NCBI GenBank assembly: GCA_965644295.1
Contig: CBFFRP010000164.1
Coordinates: forward strand, 119,742 to 183,741
Origin: Paraphysomonas bandaiensis
Lineage: Eukaryota; Chrysophyceae
DNA length: 64,000 nt
Direction of reading: 5' to 3'
Every line of letters starts with the position of its first letter. Within the stretch, counting starts at the first letter, position 1. Below are positions 1-12,400 of this stretch, piece by piece. The position numbers and the translations under genes are program-made. The notes under the pieces were generated by a model, which was not told the DNA's origin, searched no databases, and saw nothing but the letters and a program-made list of their open reading frames with translations.

Positions 1-3000
1 GACTCTTCCCGACTTGGAGATTTCACATCGTAATCACTACGGAACTCTGTGAAATTTTCAACTGGAGTGGACTGGCCGATACACCCGAAAAAAAGGGACC
101 CGCTAGACTCCTGGCGAACCGGCGATGACTCAGTATATGTGGTCTCACGGGCCACTGAACTAAACCAACTCACAAGCTCGTGGTCACCATTCTTGGACGC
201 GATAGATAGTCCTGTGTAGCCGTACTCGTCCCTGGCGTTGGGATTGGCGCCAACACCAAACAGATATTTGCACATTTCAATGCGACCCTTGAAAGCAGCA
301 TAATGAAGAGGTGTGCGCTTGACATCAGACTCCGCATTCACCCTAGCACCACCCATCACAAGAAATTGAGCTAGTTCTATGTGACCCGATGCGGCGACAT
401 AGTGAAGCGGGGTAGTGCCATAAGGAAGTTGGACGGAGTCTGAGTAACTGTTTATCATCCTCTCCAAAATTCGTTTGGCGTCGGAAAAATTATTCGAGCT
501 TAGAGCTTCCTCCAGGCATTCAACATTGACACCAAGCTCATTTCCAGTACTGCCAAACTTGCTAAGATAGTGCTCAACAGCAGGTTTTCCAGCAGCTCGG
601 GAAAAATCACTTGGAGATGCACCTTTCTCATTCAAAGCACAGGGATCAAGGTGCAAGTCTTCCACCAACCACTGCACGAGGTCAACATTACCATTTTGGG
701 CTGCCAAGTGCACAGGGGTGTTAAGCTTATCGTAACTGCCCCCAGTAACGTGATAATTGGCCCCTGCACTTACTAGCCACTGTGCTACTTCCAAATGCCC
801 ACCACAACAAGCATACATAAATGCTGTCTTCCCATTTTTATCAGCATGATTAACTGAAGATCCTTTCGAGAACAAATACTGGACGACACTTAAGTGTCCC
901 TCTGCACATGCCAAATGAAAGCCTGTGACGCCATTCTTATCACATGCATTTATATCAGCACCTGCAACCACAAGAGCCATTAACGTCTCCATTTGCCCGG
1001 CATGTGCTGCTTCCATGAGGGCAGTGGTATCATACTGCCCCTTTACTTCCTTGTCAACCTCATCGCGCATGAGCCACATCACTATATTTACGTGACCATT
1101 AACTGCAGCGAGGTGGAGAGGAGGTGTAGCAAGATCTCCAGACTCAGAGAAATGGAGAGAGAAGTCGATACACTTCAAACTGTGGAGCCAAGTACAGATG
1201 TCAATATGTCCAGCAATACAGGCGCAATCTAGTGGGGCAACCCCAGCCGCATTTAGATGATTCGGATTCGCACCCCGCTCATACAACGCTTTCGCGACAT
1301 CAACATTGCCATTCATACAGACGAAGTGCATAGCAGTGGACTTGTTTTCGTTTTCGACATTGGGATCAACACCTAGCTCATCCACATAATGGATTACATC
1401 TTCCACTGTATTACATGACTTCAGAAACTCGGCTGCAAGCTCGGGTGCCACTGGGACACCTCGCGGACGATAGGCTCGGTCAGGTAGGGTGTTGTCACCT
1501 GGTAGAGACTTTTCAGGCGAATCACTAGTTAAAGATGTGCTCTCCTTCACTTCATCACTACCAGCATTCTCCTCTGATTCCGAAGGCAAAGTTTCTTGCT
1601 CTACGATATCCTTGGAGACTGGTTCTGTATTTAACTCTTGCGGAATAAATTTCGGGGGACCCCTTACAAAAGGTACATTTGAGGTATGAACAGCAAATGA
1701 CATGTCGAATCCATTCTTAAAGGTACTACTGTAAAGTTTCCAAAATTTTTCAGCACAAGAAACAGCAGGGCTTAGTTCATCAAGCTCTTTATCGACAAGA
1801 ATTAGGCGTGTAATAGACTTCGGCTGTTCAAGGGCAAAGGCTTCTAGTATGGCCTCACATATATCGTCCCAAGATGAGTTCAACAATACATGCACTGTGG
1901 CACGTGTCTTAGAGCTATTGGCCAGTAGAAGAGGGATGTGTTCCGCGGCGGCCATGAAGGCGGCGTGGGCTTGATCTTTTCTTGTCTTTTCAATGGCATC
2001 TGCACTAAGAAACACATGGTATATTTTCGGGTCATCAAAGTTATATGTTCCTGCTACTTTCCAGAACAAAGTTGTGTTATCGATAGGCTTCGACAAAACA
2101 TCGCCCTCACAATCATAAAGTACAATATAATCCACCCATTTCGGATCATCCAATGAAAATGTAGTGGTGATTGTGTCCACGATATCGTGCCACAGGCAGT
2201 TTGGAGCAACCATTAAATCACCTTCCGTAGAGACCCCTGTTTCAGGGTTCCGCACGCACACCTTGAATTGTCGAGCGGATTTTCGAAACTCCTCTTCAGC
2301 TTTTGCTTTACTTGCAGCATTTATTTTTTCCTCGTTCAGCTTGACCACAAACACCATCGATTCCTCAATGCGATACATCGGGAGTACACCCCAAAATTTA
2401 TCCGCAGTGTCGAGGGCAGGACTCAGTTGGTCACCGTCCACATCATACAACACAATGTGATCGATCCACTCAGGCTCAACCTCTCTCTTACTGAGTGATT
2501 CGGCGATAGATTGTGCTATATGCTCCCAAGATCCACCCGAGTGAATAAGTGTTTCGTCGGGCTTGTCCTCTACAGAAAGGGATACATGAATCAGCGACAT
2601 GGACTGCTTCAATGCCATTTCCGCTCTCTTCTTAACGACAATAGTACGGTAGGAGTGATTCACATGGACTTCAAACAATGAACCATTAGATATATCAAGG
2701 TTAGTGGCAAATTTCCAAAACATTTTTGATGTGCTGATGGGAACACTTAAGTCAAGACCATTTGAGTCCACGAGCTTTAAGTGGTCCACAAACTCTTCTT
2801 CTATACTTCCAGCAGATGAGATGGCCGCTAGAATCTCTGACCATCCGCAGTGAAGACTAACACTGATTTCAAAAGGATCGCATGCCGTGTCTGTATTATC
2901 ACAAATTCTACAGTGGAAGGTACGTTTCGATGCGAGCTCAGCTGCTAACCTCTCCTCCTCTCGCGCTTTCTCCACTTGTTGCTGTTTTACTCTCTCCGCT

Positions 3001-5060
3001 ATTACGCGTGCCATCATGGCTTCGTCTTCATGCACAACAAAAGACGATGTGCCACCATGTTTCTTGTAAAATCGCCAGAACTTCTCTGCTGTCATAATGG
3101 CGGGGCTGAGCACATCACCGTCCTCACTATCCACAAGAACCATATGAGACACCCATTCTGCAGAGTCCAGCACGAGGGCATCGGCAGTGCGCTGGCATAT
3201 ATCATCCCAAGAACTATCGGGTAGTACATGCACTAACCCTTTCCTACTGGGATCTGCGTTCCAGCGAACAGTGAAGGGGCATGCATTGGCCATGAAAGCC
3301 TCCTCTTCAACAATACGATTGGCGTCTGGCTTCAAGTGAATATATATCGTCATATCGTCGTCGTCGCTAAGCTTATTTCCCAGCTTCCAGAACTTGGCAG
3401 CAGTATTTAGTGGGGGACTTAAGGGATCCCCTTCGCCATCTAGGAGAATGAAGTAGTCAATCCACGATGCCTCAGACAGGCCCATGAAGGATGCAACACC
3501 GGAGGTGAGGTCCTCCCAGTTGCAGTCATGAGGAACATATATATCGGTAGCTTGGCCATTTCGGTTGGTCGCCATACATACCTTGAAATGCTTCGCTGAC
3601 GCGCGAAAAGCAGCATCTGCAAGCTCTTCTTCGTATTTCCTTATCAGCCGTTGCTCCAAGAACACGTAGAAAGTCATTCCTGCTTCGGGGTCATATGTGT
3701 TCATGACCTTCCAAAATATGAGATCCCCATCAATAGGGGGAGAGAGATCGTCTCCATCAGAGTCCACAAGCACCAAACGAGAGATCCATTCCTCACGCTT
3801 CACGCATTCAGGGACTGCCAATGCGATGTGATGTCTGATGTCTCCCCAGGAGGCACCCCGCGGGATCAATGCGAATTCCTTTGATGACGAATAGGGCATA
3901 TCCTCGGGCGCCTGCACCTGTACGCAAACCTTTTGGCATGTCGCCAAAAAGGCTTCTCTCTCCCTGCATTTCTTATCTTCCTGGATACGCTCATGGTCTA
4001 AAGAGAACACAAACACGTCCCCATTGTGAGTAGAAGCTGACCGACCAAATCGCCAGAACTTTTCAGCAGTGTTGAGTGGAGGACTTATCTCATCGCCATC
4101 AGCGTCCTCCACTATGATATGTTTAATCCACTGCGGTTCCACATTAACAAATTCTTCTGCAATTGCAGTACTTATTTCCTCCCACGTGCAGCTGCGGGGA
4201 ATATACACGTGCCGCTCCTCCCCATTGTCTGCGCTTCGTACAAAAAGTCGGAGAGCGAGAGCGCGGAATTCTTCTAAGGCCTTTGCCTTGGCATGCTTTT
4301 CTTCCTCCACTACATCTACCACTACGCTAAAAGCCATACCTTCCTCGTAGTTGGCCCATATCTTAAAGAACTTGCTAGCATTGGTAATATGAGGACTTAA
4401 TACATCGCCTGCTGAGTCAATAAGGACCAGGGTCTTCACAGATGTGTGTGCAAACAACTTTAAACGCTTCGCAATAGCCTCTGTGAGAACATCCCAACTG
4501 GCGTTGGCAGGAACCCACACATCCAGATGTTGGAAGGTGGTGTCATTAGACATAACAATAGAAAATATTAAGTGGCCGGGTGGAATATCAAAGCCGTTAC
4601 TCTTCTGGACATTATCAACAACTGCATCAACGTCACCGACGTCGCCATTGGAGGCCTGATTACCACAATAGACTGTGTCAGATAATGAGTGTATCGGCTC
4701 CTCAATATTAGAAGATGCATAATAACTATCCTCGCAGCCAACAGAGGGAACTAAATCATTGCTATCAATGGAAGCTGGAGTGGCCGGCTTGACCACATGC
4801 GATCCCTCTGGGGGTCGATTTGAAAGATTCAATTCTTTCTGTAATGTATCACTTAATTCATTTTCATCCTTTAAAGTGACTCTATCACGTGATTCTTTTT
4901 TTTCCATACTAACAGAAGGGCTCGTATTTTTATCAGGTCTCAGTGATGGTTTGAGTGGACTGCTTTCTCGTGGTTTCCATGTCTGTTTTGATTTAGCGCC
5001 GATTTCTAACCTCGCTTGTTCAACAGCTTTACGAATTGCTTCACTTTTATCTTGAGGCAT
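1..5060 (-). CDS. Giant repeat + ankyrin protein, 3' end beyond window
   Basis: An uninterrupted minus-strand frame runs from an ATG at 5060 to the window edge, giving at least 1686 residues without an intron. Residues ~1-150 are low complexity and charged. Nine tandem repeats of ~105-115 residues follow, each with a core like VDSDGDELSPPL; the cores lie near plus positions 4400, 4075, 3735, 3415, 3100, 2745, 2425, 2090 and 1765. Each unit also has conserved tryptophans and a K/E/A-rich linker. A Ser/Glu-rich linker (~1123-1207) leads to about eleven ankyrin repeats (residues ~1220-1637), for example TPLHYAAFKGRIEMCKYL, and then a Ser-rich tail. Ankyrin repeats bind proteins, so a scaffold role is an inference. 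I do not recognise the 110-residue unit. The start is the first ATG after an AT-rich upstream region. The gene is head to head with NDUFB7. Confidence 0.85.
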   Translation of the reverse strand, partial: MPQDKSEAIRKAVEQARLEIGAKSKQTWKPRESSPLKPSLRPDKNTSPSVSMEKKESRDRVTLKDENELSDTLQKELNLSNRPPEGSHVVKPATPASIDSNDLVPSVGCEDSYYASSNIEEPIHSLSDTVYCGNQASNGDVGDVDAVVDNVQKSNGFDIPPGHLIFSIVMSNDTTFQHLDVWVPANASWDVLTEAIAKRLKLFAHTSVKTLVLIDSAGDVLSPHITNASKFFKIWANYEEGMAFSVVVDVVEEEKHAKAKALEEFRALALRLFVRSADNGEERHVYIPRSCTWEEISTAIAEEFVNVEPQWIKHIIVEDADGDEISPPLNTAEKFWRFGRSASTHNGDVFVFSLDHERIQEDKKCREREAFLATCQKVCVQVQAPEDMPYSSSKEFALIPRGASWGDIRHHIALAVPECVKREEWISRLVLVDSDGDDLSPPIDGDLIFWKVMNTYDPEAGMTFYVFLEQRLIRKYEEELADAAFRASAKHFKVCMATNRNGQATDIYVPHDCNWEDLTSGVASFMGLSEASWIDYFILLDGEGDPLSPPLNTAAKFWKLGNKLSDDDDMTIYIHLKPDANRIVEEEAFMANACPFTVRWNADPSRKGLVHVLPDSSWDDICQRTADALVLDSAEWVSHMVLVDSEDGDVLSPAIMTAEKFWRFYKKHGGTSSFVVHEDEAMMARVIAERVKQQQVEKAREEERLAAELASKRTFHCRICDNTDTACDPFEISVSLHCGWSEILAAISSAGSIEEEFVDHLKLVDSNGLDLSVPISTSKMFWKFATNLDISNGSLFEVHVNHSYRTIVVKKRAEMALKQSMSLIHVSLSVEDKPDETLIHSGGSWEHIAQSIAESLSKREVEPEWIDHIVLYDVDGDQLSPALDTADKFWGVLPMYRIEESMVFVVKLNEEKINAASKAKAEEEFRKSARQFKVCVRNPETGVSTEGDLMVAPNCLWHDIVDTITTTFSLDDPKWVDYIVLYDCEGDVLSKPIDNTTLFWKVAGTYNFDDPKIYHVFLSADAIEKTRKDQAHAAFMAAAEHIPLLLANSSKTRATVHVLLNSSWDDICEAILEAFALEQPKSITRLILVDKELDELSPAVSCAEKFWKLYSSTFKNGFDMSFAVHTSNVPFVRGPPKFIPQELNTEPVSKDIVEQETLPSESEENAGSDEVKESTSLTSDSPEKSLPGDNTLPDRAYRPRGVPVAPELAAEFLKSCNTVEDVIHYVDELGVDPNVENENKSTAMHFVCMNGNVDVAKALYERGANPNHLNAAGVAPLDCACIAGHIDICTWLHSLKCIDFSLHFSESGDLATPPLHLAAVNGHVNIVMWLMRDEVDKEVKGQYDTTALMEAAHAGQMETLMALVVAGADINACDKNGVTGFHLACAEGHLSVVQYLFSKGSSVNHADKNGKTAFMYACCGGHLEVAQWLVSAGANYHVTGGSYDKLNTPVHLAAQNGNVDLVQWLVEDLHLDPCALNEKGASPSDFSRAAGKPAVEHYLSKFGSTGNELGVNVECLEEALSSNNFSDAKRILERMINSYSDSVQLPYGTTPLHYVAASGHIELAQFLVMGGARVNAESDVKRTPLHYAAFKGRIEMCKYLFGVGANPNARDEYGYTGLSIASKNGDHELVSWFSSVARETTYTESSPVRQESSGSLFFGCIGQSTPVENFTEFRSDYDVKSPSREE

Positions 5061-5665
5061 GATGATCCCTAGTATCTTCTATGGGATAAAGTGCTTTACA
5101 TATACCTTCAGCTGATTGAGGATGAAGTGAGTATTATCTTTTCTTTAGAGTTGCATATTTACCACGAGATTTGCATTCAGGTACGAAGTACCCAGCCACA
5201 AAAAAATTGAAATTTAGATTGAAATTTTCACTCTTTTTTTACAATCCACATCGTCTGTTGACGATGACGTTAGTAGGGTAAAAAAGTAGGGGGTTTTCTA
5301 CATTTTCTACCCACTTTTTACCATAGTGTAGACAGTATATTGCCAAAAACAGCAGCCATTTCCTACATTTTTTTACTCATTTTATTTTTTACCCTAGCCA
5401 AAAAAGAAAAGGGGGATACAACTGGCACATAAAAAGACTGATGGAGAGTACGAGGAGTACAGCGATTTTTTATGGTATGTCATGTGTGATTACGGGGAGT
5501 GTTGTGGTTTGCTTGATATTTGGTGCAAAGAGTTATAAGCAATAACTAAATAAGCAATAAAGTCATTTAGAAGTGGTAAGCTTTGCTCTTCTATTTGCCC
5601 TAATTAGTCATTTCAAATCGAACTACTCAGTAAAACAGAACCTGTTTATTTTGTTAAGAGACAGT
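5061..5665. other. Divergent intergenic region (5060/5666)
   Basis: About 600 bp separate two head-to-head starts. The stretch is rich in T and A runs, and around 5270-5400 it repeats short TTTTTACC-like motifs. It presumably holds both promoters, but no specific element can be named. Confidence 0.4.
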
Positions 5666-6024
5666 ATGGCATCTTATAGTGATTTGGATGGAGTCTTGCC
5701 TCCTGAGAAGCCCAAAATGAAAGTTTCGTGGGAAACGATGAAGGAAAATCACGTTCCTCTCCACCTCCGCGACTTTTGCGCCCATGATTTGATCCCATTA
5801 AATGAGTATGCAATTCTTACAGGTTGTTTTATGTCTAATTCTCCTGATATAGATGTCGACGGAAAGAAGGACCATGGCCCTGGACTTGCCATCACGAGAA
5901 ACATGCATATGAAGTGTGCCAGTACGAACAATACATGTACAGGAAAGCACTCAAAGAATATCTTGTAAAATCTGGACAGTGGAACAAAGGTCGTTTTCCT
6001 GATCCGGCGCCTGTATCAAAGTAG
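5666..6024 (+). CDS. NDUFB7: NADH dehydrogenase (complex I) subunit NDUFB7/B18
   Basis: Two exons (5666-5805, 5853-6024) with a 47-nt GT-AG intron encode 103 residues. The protein has the family signature: PKMKVSWETM, then VPLHLRDFCAHDLIPLN, with twin CX9C motifs. The first is CAHDLIPLNEC, whose last Glu-Cys is created by the splice; the second is CHHEKHAYEVC. NDUFB7 is an accessory subunit of respiratory complex I on the intermembrane-space side, and its CX9C cysteines are oxidised during import by the MIA40 pathway (family knowledge). Reading through the intron gives a longer false frame ending at 5968. An in-frame upstream start at 5573 exists, but the ATG at 5666 matches the usual short N terminus. 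The presence of this subunit implies aerobic mitochondria. Confidence 0.92.
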
Positions 6025-9000
6025 TTTGCCCACGGCAGTATTGGCTTGCTCATATTTATTGTTTTCCTGTCGTTCTCGATAACTGTGTCCTCATTGTAGC
6101 TAATGACAATAAAAAATCGTATTATTAATCTAATTTGGATGCCATATAAATTTGGTTGTGGGTCTCTTCCGTTTTGGAAGAGAGAACGTTAGTGTACACC
6201 AGACGAATCCACTCTCCTAAGTATCATACTGCTACTTAACTTAATCTGCTGATATGTATTTCTGGGCTTGTGTCTTGTTGTACAATAATCAGTTATCCCC
6301 GTTTTGTCTCAAGAAAAGCTTCTTTTTTGACCTGATTTTGTCTCAACAGGGGCTCATAGCTAGCACTGGGCAAATATAGACATTCAACTTCAATATTCGG
6401 CTCAACAGAAGCTCACTTCTATCCTAAGTATGATAATGACAGTCATATGTATGTGATTTCATTATAGTCCACACAATTATACAGAAACCACAATCATGAG
6501 TTAAACCATTAGACACTCCAAGTTATATTCCATCCTTCGACTGTTGTATAAGGTATAAGATATAAGATCACAACGATGCCAGCAGTGCAAGTGATCTGTC
6601 TTCATATCCAGGACTTCGAAGCAACTTCAAGAACATTACAGGAGAGTTTAAGTACCGTATATGATGCTATATAGGTGGTTAGGATCAGTGGCACCCAGTT
6701 CTTTCAGGTTTGAGCCATATCGTGCTTCTCATGATATTCTTGTGTACCTCATATCATACACATATCATTCGATCAGGTGCACTTGCAGAGGTGAAGCCTG
6801 CTGTATATAAATGTGATGATGATGCTAATCAAGGGAATAAGAAGCCTCTCTTTTACCTTTAACTGTTCTGTTCACATTCATCATCACACTTACAGTATAC
6901 ATATCATTGATTTGAAACTATATGACCGTTAAGGGCTATCTCCTTGCGGCTCATAAGGATGACGATAGCAGTGGCGATGATGAAACGGGGGAAACAGGAG
7001 GATTTGCTGTGGATATATAGAGAGAAGCTGTGGCAAAAAAGGCAAAGAACAGCAGGAGAGCCACTAAATATCGCTCCATGAATCATTTGGTGACGACTTC
7101 CAATATTGTTGAGCGATTATTTAGCAGAGCAAAACTTATTATGAGAGACCAGCGCAAGCTAATGGAAACCCAACATTTGGAGCTGCTACTCTTTTTGCGC
7201 TGCAACAAATTCTTATGGAACGAAGTTACCATTGATGATATTATAGTTGCTGATGATGTTTAAGAATATTGTTCGCATTAGCTATCTGACCTGACTGTAA
7301 CATGGGAACGAACTGCTCATCATTGCTGTTAAATAGCTAGTACTTAGTCTAATTATTAACACTTTCCATTTACTTCTTTCTAAAGCAATAAAGCAATAGT
7401 AATCAAACCATAAATGGTCCATTAATGGCCATTAATGGTCATAAAAATGGTGGGATTTTTAAAATTAATGGCCATAAAAATGGGGGAAGCAATGCGTCGC
7501 CATTAATGGCCTTTAATGGTTACGCAAGCCTGGCTTTGATGAATAAACAGCATTCTTAGGACTGAATAGTAGGATATCAGAGTTAATTGCAGACTTGGAA
7601 ACGTCTATTGCTAATAAAATAAGACATTCACTTTGATAACCTTGACACTATAGGGTATACCAGTACAGAAAGAGCTATGGAGATATCTAGATTAAAGGCA
7701 TTTTAATGTTTATGAAAGACTGAATCACAGTATTGGCAATAACGCAGTGAAATCTATTTTTCACAGCTGCCAACCCAACATTCGTTAATACGGACTGGGG
7801 TGGGTGTAGCAGGTGCAGGAGTTTATCATCAATCAGCACATCACGAAACTAGTGACCCTTGTCGTGACATATGACCGAATAAGGTAGAAAACAATTGTGA
7901 TAACTGCGGCCAATTCCAGGAAGCTTGGTCACCATGTTATTTGGAAAACTCTAACTTCTCTTCATGCCTTCTCAGCTAATGTGCCATCTTTGGCAGTATA
8001 TATCATTAGTTGGCTTGTAGCAAAGGAACAAATATCAATTGTGTTGTATTTAGACTGAATAATCGTTAGAAACCCAACCTCTGCTTTGATCGACACAACC
8101 GTAACTGATTCTAAAATAGGTCTCAAGTAGTGTTCATGGCTCCCCATCCATGGATATATTCCAATTACCACCCTTGTACTACCAAACATCACCAGTATTC
8201 TTGTCATTGGCCATATCCACGGGTATACAGACACCTATATGGCCAGTTTCTCCCTCCCATGCAACTACCTCATCTTCTTTGATCGTGTTTAGTTGAACCA
8301 TTACTTCACAATGAGAACTGCGCTCTTTTCAATACTTAGCATCGGTATATCGTCCAACATAAAGGTTACTGTCGATGATGATAAAATACCGAGCGCGATA
8401 CTGAATCGAAAATTCAAGTCATGCAAGCGAAGACGCACGAACCTCTCAAGTTTAACTGGTGTTCTTTTCAATGCCTCCATATTTCATCAAAAGGGAGGCG
8501 GCAAGAAGCGTATATTTGTCAAAAGATATGTCATACGTGGTACACAGTTAACACTGCACCCAAAGGTCCATCATCAGAGACATAGAGGACACCCTGGTCA
8601 ACTAGGTTGTTTACGACATAACTAGATTTATGTTGCCCTATTCCGCCAATACATCTTCTACTTTATTCTTATAAGGTGGAAGGGTATGCATACACAGTCC
8701 GTGGGTTCGCCTTCCACACAGAAATAGCAGCAGCCATTAGATTCGCGACGTAGTAATGAACAAAGCGTCCAATTCCACCAGTGGATATTCGCATCGCACA
8801 GATCTCAGAGTGTGCACATTCCTGGAGTGGGTGTGCAGGAGCATAATACCGCTGAGATAGGGAGGAATAGAGGATCGTGACCGCCTGGAACGAAATTGAA
8901 GTCGAATAGGACCCGCTGTAGAAAAGAGAAGACATTATGCAGCTCTTCTAATGATTGCTATATATATATAAGTACAATTAAGTAGTTTGGCTATCGTATT

Positions 9001-9456
9001 ACGGATCAACGGGGCAGCATGATATTGAAGTGTCGGACTGAATGTGTATTTTTGGGTAAATGAGCCTAAAATCCTAAAAACACACAGTTTTCCTATAAAA
9101 GGGGGAGTTTTCATGTCACAATATTATGGGTAGGAATCGTATGTTTATTGGTTTTGGACCGTACTTCAACACAATCGAAGACCAAATATTCTACCAACAC
9201 TCAAAACTACAGAACTGTTATGAGTTTTTACGTAATTTCCCATATTGAAAAAATAACATTGTAAACTAACTACAGTATAGAGTTTTCAAGAGAATCAGGT
9301 AGCTATTATGGAATAGTGGACATAATAAGTATGTTGACACGCTTCATTAGTCAGCGCGTCTCATAGTATTAAGACAGCATGCGATGCATTGCTTATCTTT
9401 CGATGCAGTAAGCTAATATTAGTGATACACTGTATTGTCAGTGGTAGTGAGTAGTT
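6025..9456. other. Intergenic region with transposon relics
   Basis: No intact gene was found in 3.4 kb. It contains the hAT relic listed separately and a cluster of CCATTAATGG palindromes at 7405-7525 that resembles the inner part of the MITE at 16712. A fragment of the A/B repeat tail lies at ~7555-7645. At 7960-8940 the minus strand shows scattered open stretches (90 and 88 residues, separated by stops) that look like a decayed coding region of unknown family. Confidence 0.5.
6922..7263 (+). pseudogene. hAT-type transposase C-terminal relic
   Basis: The frame from 6922 to 7263 contains one in-frame TAG at 7018-7020. After it the protein reads TTSNIVERLFSRAKLIM, then LELLLFLRCNKFLWNE. This matches the C-terminal dimerisation region of hAT transposases (S-N-x-x-E-R-x-F-S followed by L-E-x-L-L-F-L-x-x-N). 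The upstream catalytic part, including the DDE residues and BED finger, was not found, so this is a truncated, inactive copy. Confidence 0.7.
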
Positions 9457-12400
9457 ATGCCACAGGAAAAGAAAGTCCCTTGTGAGGAATCACCCTCTAT
9501 AAGTACGAGTATTGAAGAGCTATTTTCAGATAAAGGAGTGTTCGGGTCGGTTGAGTTTCCTCCTGTTAACTCGACAAAGGAATTAAACTGGGTTACAGTT
9601 GGTGCTCTTCAAGCGATTGCTTGTATTGGAATAATTGTCTTTCAATATGTTCAAGGATCATATCACATTGTCAACTCAGTTGTGATATGTATTGCGCTTG
9701 TATTGGTTCCAGGTATTGAACTTCTTGCAAACTTTACTGAGCCCTCGAATTTAAAATCGACTATCACGGCGTTTGTGTTGGTGATGTTTGTCGACTTTGT
9801 AGTCGCATACATGTCGTGGACATCTACCTTCTCGACACTCTATATATCCTTATTCATTGTATTTAGACTTTTTATTAACGGGCTTGCGGCAACTAATTTC
9901 CTTGTCATTATTCTCTATCTTAATTGGTCCTGTAATAGAGGGTCGCTGTCACATGTCGATGTAGTTTTGGTGTGTTCGATGTTTGCCGTCGCGTTTGTAT
10001 TAAGTCAATTTCTCCGTCGGTCTCGAAAACGGTATGTGTACAAATTGTTTTTTTTTTTCATTTTCATTATACTGTGGGCAGGTTCAAGGAAAATATTCGA
10101 TACTTGCTTCGCTTGAGGAGAAAGATTGTTTTGGAGAAACACTTCACAAATATACTTGTATCAAGCTCTCTAGGCTGGAGACACTGCTCAGATGGTGCCA
10201 GCTTTGATGACACCCCCGCGAGTCGAATTGAGACCCTTTTCGGGGGACAAACTACGGAAGGGGGTTTTGGAGTCTCGGTTGGTGCAGATACAGAAAGAAA
10301 GTCATCAGAAGGACCTCGACGACGCACGAATCGCCTCGTCGACTCGTGTTTATCGAAAGAGATTCTCTCCTCTCGAGGCAAACCGATGGGAACTGTTCAG
10401 ACTATGATGCACTTCAGGAACGTATGTAGAAAGGTGTGCACTCTCATTGCCATCCGGCCGCTGCTAGCGGGATTTGGTGAGTGCCAGGTGGAGGACTCTT
10501 TGCAGAGTAAGCGTATATGGAGGCTTCTGCATCGGATTGCTGAGCACCATAAAGTCACACTCGTTCGCAAGTTTGGTGACGTATGGGTGGGATGTATTGG
10601 TTTTTTTGAGGAGTGTTGGGACTCAAAGGAAGTAAACGCTATCCACGCTGTGCAAATGGCCTGTGACGTTCTAAACTCTTCTGAACAGCTAGACATTGCA
10701 TTCACATGTGCTATAGATCATGGTAGAGTTGTTGGTGGTTTTGTCAACGGGATATTTACTTTCGATGTGTTTGGTCCGGAGATTCTGTGGGTGCTGTCTG
10801 TGTGTGAGGCTTGCAGCAAGCGTAAAATAATCGTCAGTCGTAGCACTAGGTCTCTTATTAACAAGAATTCTCTCGAGAAGTCGTTCTCGTATGAGCCTTG
10901 CGCAGTGCTTCTTCCCGATGGACGGGACCCAGAGAGAGCATGGGCGGTGGTGAAAGTAGCGAATGAGGCAAAATGTTCGATTGCGTGTAACTCATCGTCA
11001 TATTCTTCGTCTCCTCGAGAGGGTGAGGATAGCAATGTGCTTCCATGGTTTATGATTGAGCACGTATTCGATAGTGACCTGGCATACAACGGGGGCAACC
11101 TTGGCACCTGGACTTCCGATGATACATCACCCGCCGCGCAAAGCTTGGCGATGGAGCTTCAGTATGTTCCGGCCTGTATTCGCTCCATTATTGCCGCAAT
11201 AACAGCTGCGAGCCCAAATGTGAATCTTGATCACGAGACAAGTGGGCGCCGAATCTCTGGGTCAGATTGTCTAGATCCAGCACGGACTGATGCACAGAAA
11301 GCGCAGGAGGAGGGTATAGTGAGGGCTCTTCATCACTTAATGCTTACAAGGGTGCTACCGGATACTTTGCTGCTTTTTTATTTACCAGATTACTTGATAT
11401 CTTCTAAATCAAAGTCGCCGGTTCGTTGTGATAAAAATGAAAGTCTCTCCAGTCTTCCAGGGAAAACTGCCGAAGAATCTGATATCGACTATGTGGTGAA
11501 TAACTCTTTCCCTCCCCCGCTTCATTATGAATACAACAGAGTAAAAGCCTTTATTCACTTTCTCCGAACTGATTTTGTTGTTATTGTAAGGCAGTATGTC
11601 TTGAATATAACAACTTTTTTGTACTCGAGACGCAAAGGACGGAAGTCGCTTGATTCCCGACGCGTGTATTGCTATGAAGAAGAGAACTCAGATGTTAATC
11701 GGGAAGGTGATTCCTTCGTCGATAACAGAGGCTTAAATCCAGAAAATGACTTGCCTCCTCAGGAAAGTACTTTCCCCACAACAGGTTATGGAAATAGTAT
11801 GGAAATGAATCCAATAAAGTCCTCGTGTTCAAGAGATGAACCCATAATTGATTCCTCGGATATATTTCGGCCGTCGCAGGACTGGGAAGAGTTTCACCGG
11901 TCCTGCCATTCCGCTCATTACCGATTTTTGGATGTGGTTATGTGCATTGCATTATCCGCAGTTAGTATATATGTCTGTGTAGATCATGACAATAGTCTCG
12001 ATTTCTCGAATGAGATAACTTTGTGCGCTCACTTGATAGCACCTGCGGCTACGATTTGGTCGACACTTGTTTTTGAGAAGCGTGAATACCCTGTGGCTAT
12101 ATATATCATGGTGAGTTGTTTCCATTTAAAAAATCATAATTCATTGGTATTGCTTGCAGATGACTCTGCTCCGAGTAGTGGCAATTAATTTCTTCCCGGT
12201 GTCAGGGAAAGACTCTGCCACGAAACTTCTCGTTTATTTCTTAGGATGGATATACTTTAGCTTTAATCAACGAGTGAAGTACTTTATGTTTGATGTTATC
12301 GTCATTGCTCTTCAACTTCAACATATGAGTGGAGTGCATGACACTGCAGTGCTAGGTGGTTCCGACGTAATCGGTATTTTGCTGGGGTTGTTCTTCTTTG

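Noticed and set aside
570-5055. Many plus-strand frames of 60-98 codons across 1-5060
   Set aside because: They are antisense shadows of the continuous minus-strand ankyrin/repeat gene and have no domain features.
7962-8935. Two minus-strand frames (90 and 88 codons) as genes
   Set aside because: Coding-like but separated by stops, with no donor or acceptor restoring one frame; no family recognised.
9972-10081. Start of a 738-codon frame inside exon 1 of the cyclase-kinase gene
   Set aside because: The apparent ATG start reads a different frame through exon 1 and the 50-nt intron; the real protein joins exon 1 at 10031 to 10082.
10067-11107. Minus-strand frames of 62-129 codons
   Set aside because: Antisense to exon 2 of the cyclase-kinase gene; no motif.
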